5,976 nt of DNA, taken from the NCBI GenBank assembly GCA_947446835.1, contig CANFHS010000148.1, positions 1 to 5,976 of the forward strand, in the 5' to 3' direction. This DNA comes from Bacteriovoracaceae bacterium (GTDB lineage: Bacteria; Bdellovibrionota; UBA1018). Each line of letters opens with the position of its first letter. The stretch's first letter is position 1. The notes beneath the pieces were generated by a model. It had not been told where the DNA came from, did no database searches, and saw nothing but the letters and a program-made list of their open reading frames with translations. A program made the translations under genes and the position numbers. Shown piece by piece: positions 5,821 to 5,976 of this stretch.

Positions 5821-5976
5821 ATGCTAGCGTGGATTCGCGAAAAATTTGGCGCTGTCGTGATTGGCGGCGTGATCGGTCTGGTCGGCTTCGTGTTCGTGGT
5901 CTCGGGCGTGTTCAACCCGAAACGGACCGCGGGCTTCCAGGAGGGGGCTGTGGCCGGAATGGTCAACGGCGATCCC
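5821..5976 (+). CDS. Membrane-anchored SurA/PpiD-like periplasmic chaperone or peptidyl-prolyl isomerase, 3'-truncated by window edge
   Basis: Only the first 52 codons are visible, open to the right edge. They start with ATG after a good ribosome-binding site (AAAGGAAA, 6-nt spacer from AGGA). The protein begins MLAWIREKFG and has a single hydrophobic helix at about 10-31. After FNPKRTAGFQEG comes VAGMVNGDP, whose VNGD(P) resembles the beginning of the SurA N-terminal chaperone domain (commonly VNGEPI) in SurA, PpiD and PrsA-type proteins. A membrane-spanning helix followed by this domain is the PpiD layout, with the body in the periplasm. Whether a parvulin isomerase domain follows cannot be seen, so no symbol is given. 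Alternatives are another SurA-N-domain protein without isomerase activity, or an unrelated membrane-anchored periplasmic protein. Confidence 0.68.
   Translation, partial: MLAWIREKFGAVVIGGVIGLVGFVFVVSGVFNPKRTAGFQEGAVAGMVNGDP

Overview
The window is a compact, high-GC bacterial segment (roughly 60-65% G+C by eye). It holds most of a rod-shape / lateral cell-wall elongation operon on the minus strand, flanked by two partial plus-strand genes cut by the window edges. Gene order, protein style and the neighbouring SurA/PpiD-like gene suggest a Gram-negative of the former Deltaproteobacteria or Bdellovibrionota type. That placement is inferred from recalled family resemblance, not from a search.

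Layout from left to right: (1) 1-708 (+), the C-terminal two thirds of the radical-SAM 23S rRNA methyltransferase RlmN, with its 5' end outside the window. (2) 709-759, a short convergent spacer whose minus-strand transcript can form an 11-bp GC-rich hairpin followed by UUU, a plausible operon terminator. (3) 760-1098 (-), a small exported coiled-coil protein with a lysine-rich tail, possibly a lipoprotein. (4) 1129-2283 (-), RodA, the SEDS glycosyltransferase. (5) 2289-4316 (-), PBP2 (MrdA), its transpeptidase partner. (6) 4317-4883 (-), MreD. (7) 4880-5776 (-), MreC. (8) 5777-5820, a 44-bp divergent spacer. (9) 5821-5976 (+), the N-terminus of a membrane-anchored SurA/PpiD-like periplasmic chaperone or isomerase, cut by the right edge.

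The minus-strand genes are read mreC > mreD > mrdA > rodA > small coiled-coil gene. Their junctions are very tight: a 4-nt ATGA overlap, a 0-nt TAA/ATG abutment, a 5-nt gap and a 30-nt gap. They almost certainly form one transcript with translational coupling. RodA polymerises glycan strands from lipid II, PBP2 cross-links them, and MreC and MreD regulate and scaffold the pair in the elongasome. The usual first gene, mreB, is not next to mreC here, because the position upstream of mreC is taken by the divergent chaperone gene.

I see no wholly new system. The points most worth following up are the unidentified coiled-coil gene at the end of the operon, a predicted Cys-rich (CCHC) version of the PBP2 zinc site, and the mreB-less divergent arrangement. 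No tRNA, rRNA, CRISPR array, insertion sequence or integration signature was seen, and no stretch longer than about 50 bases lacks a gene.
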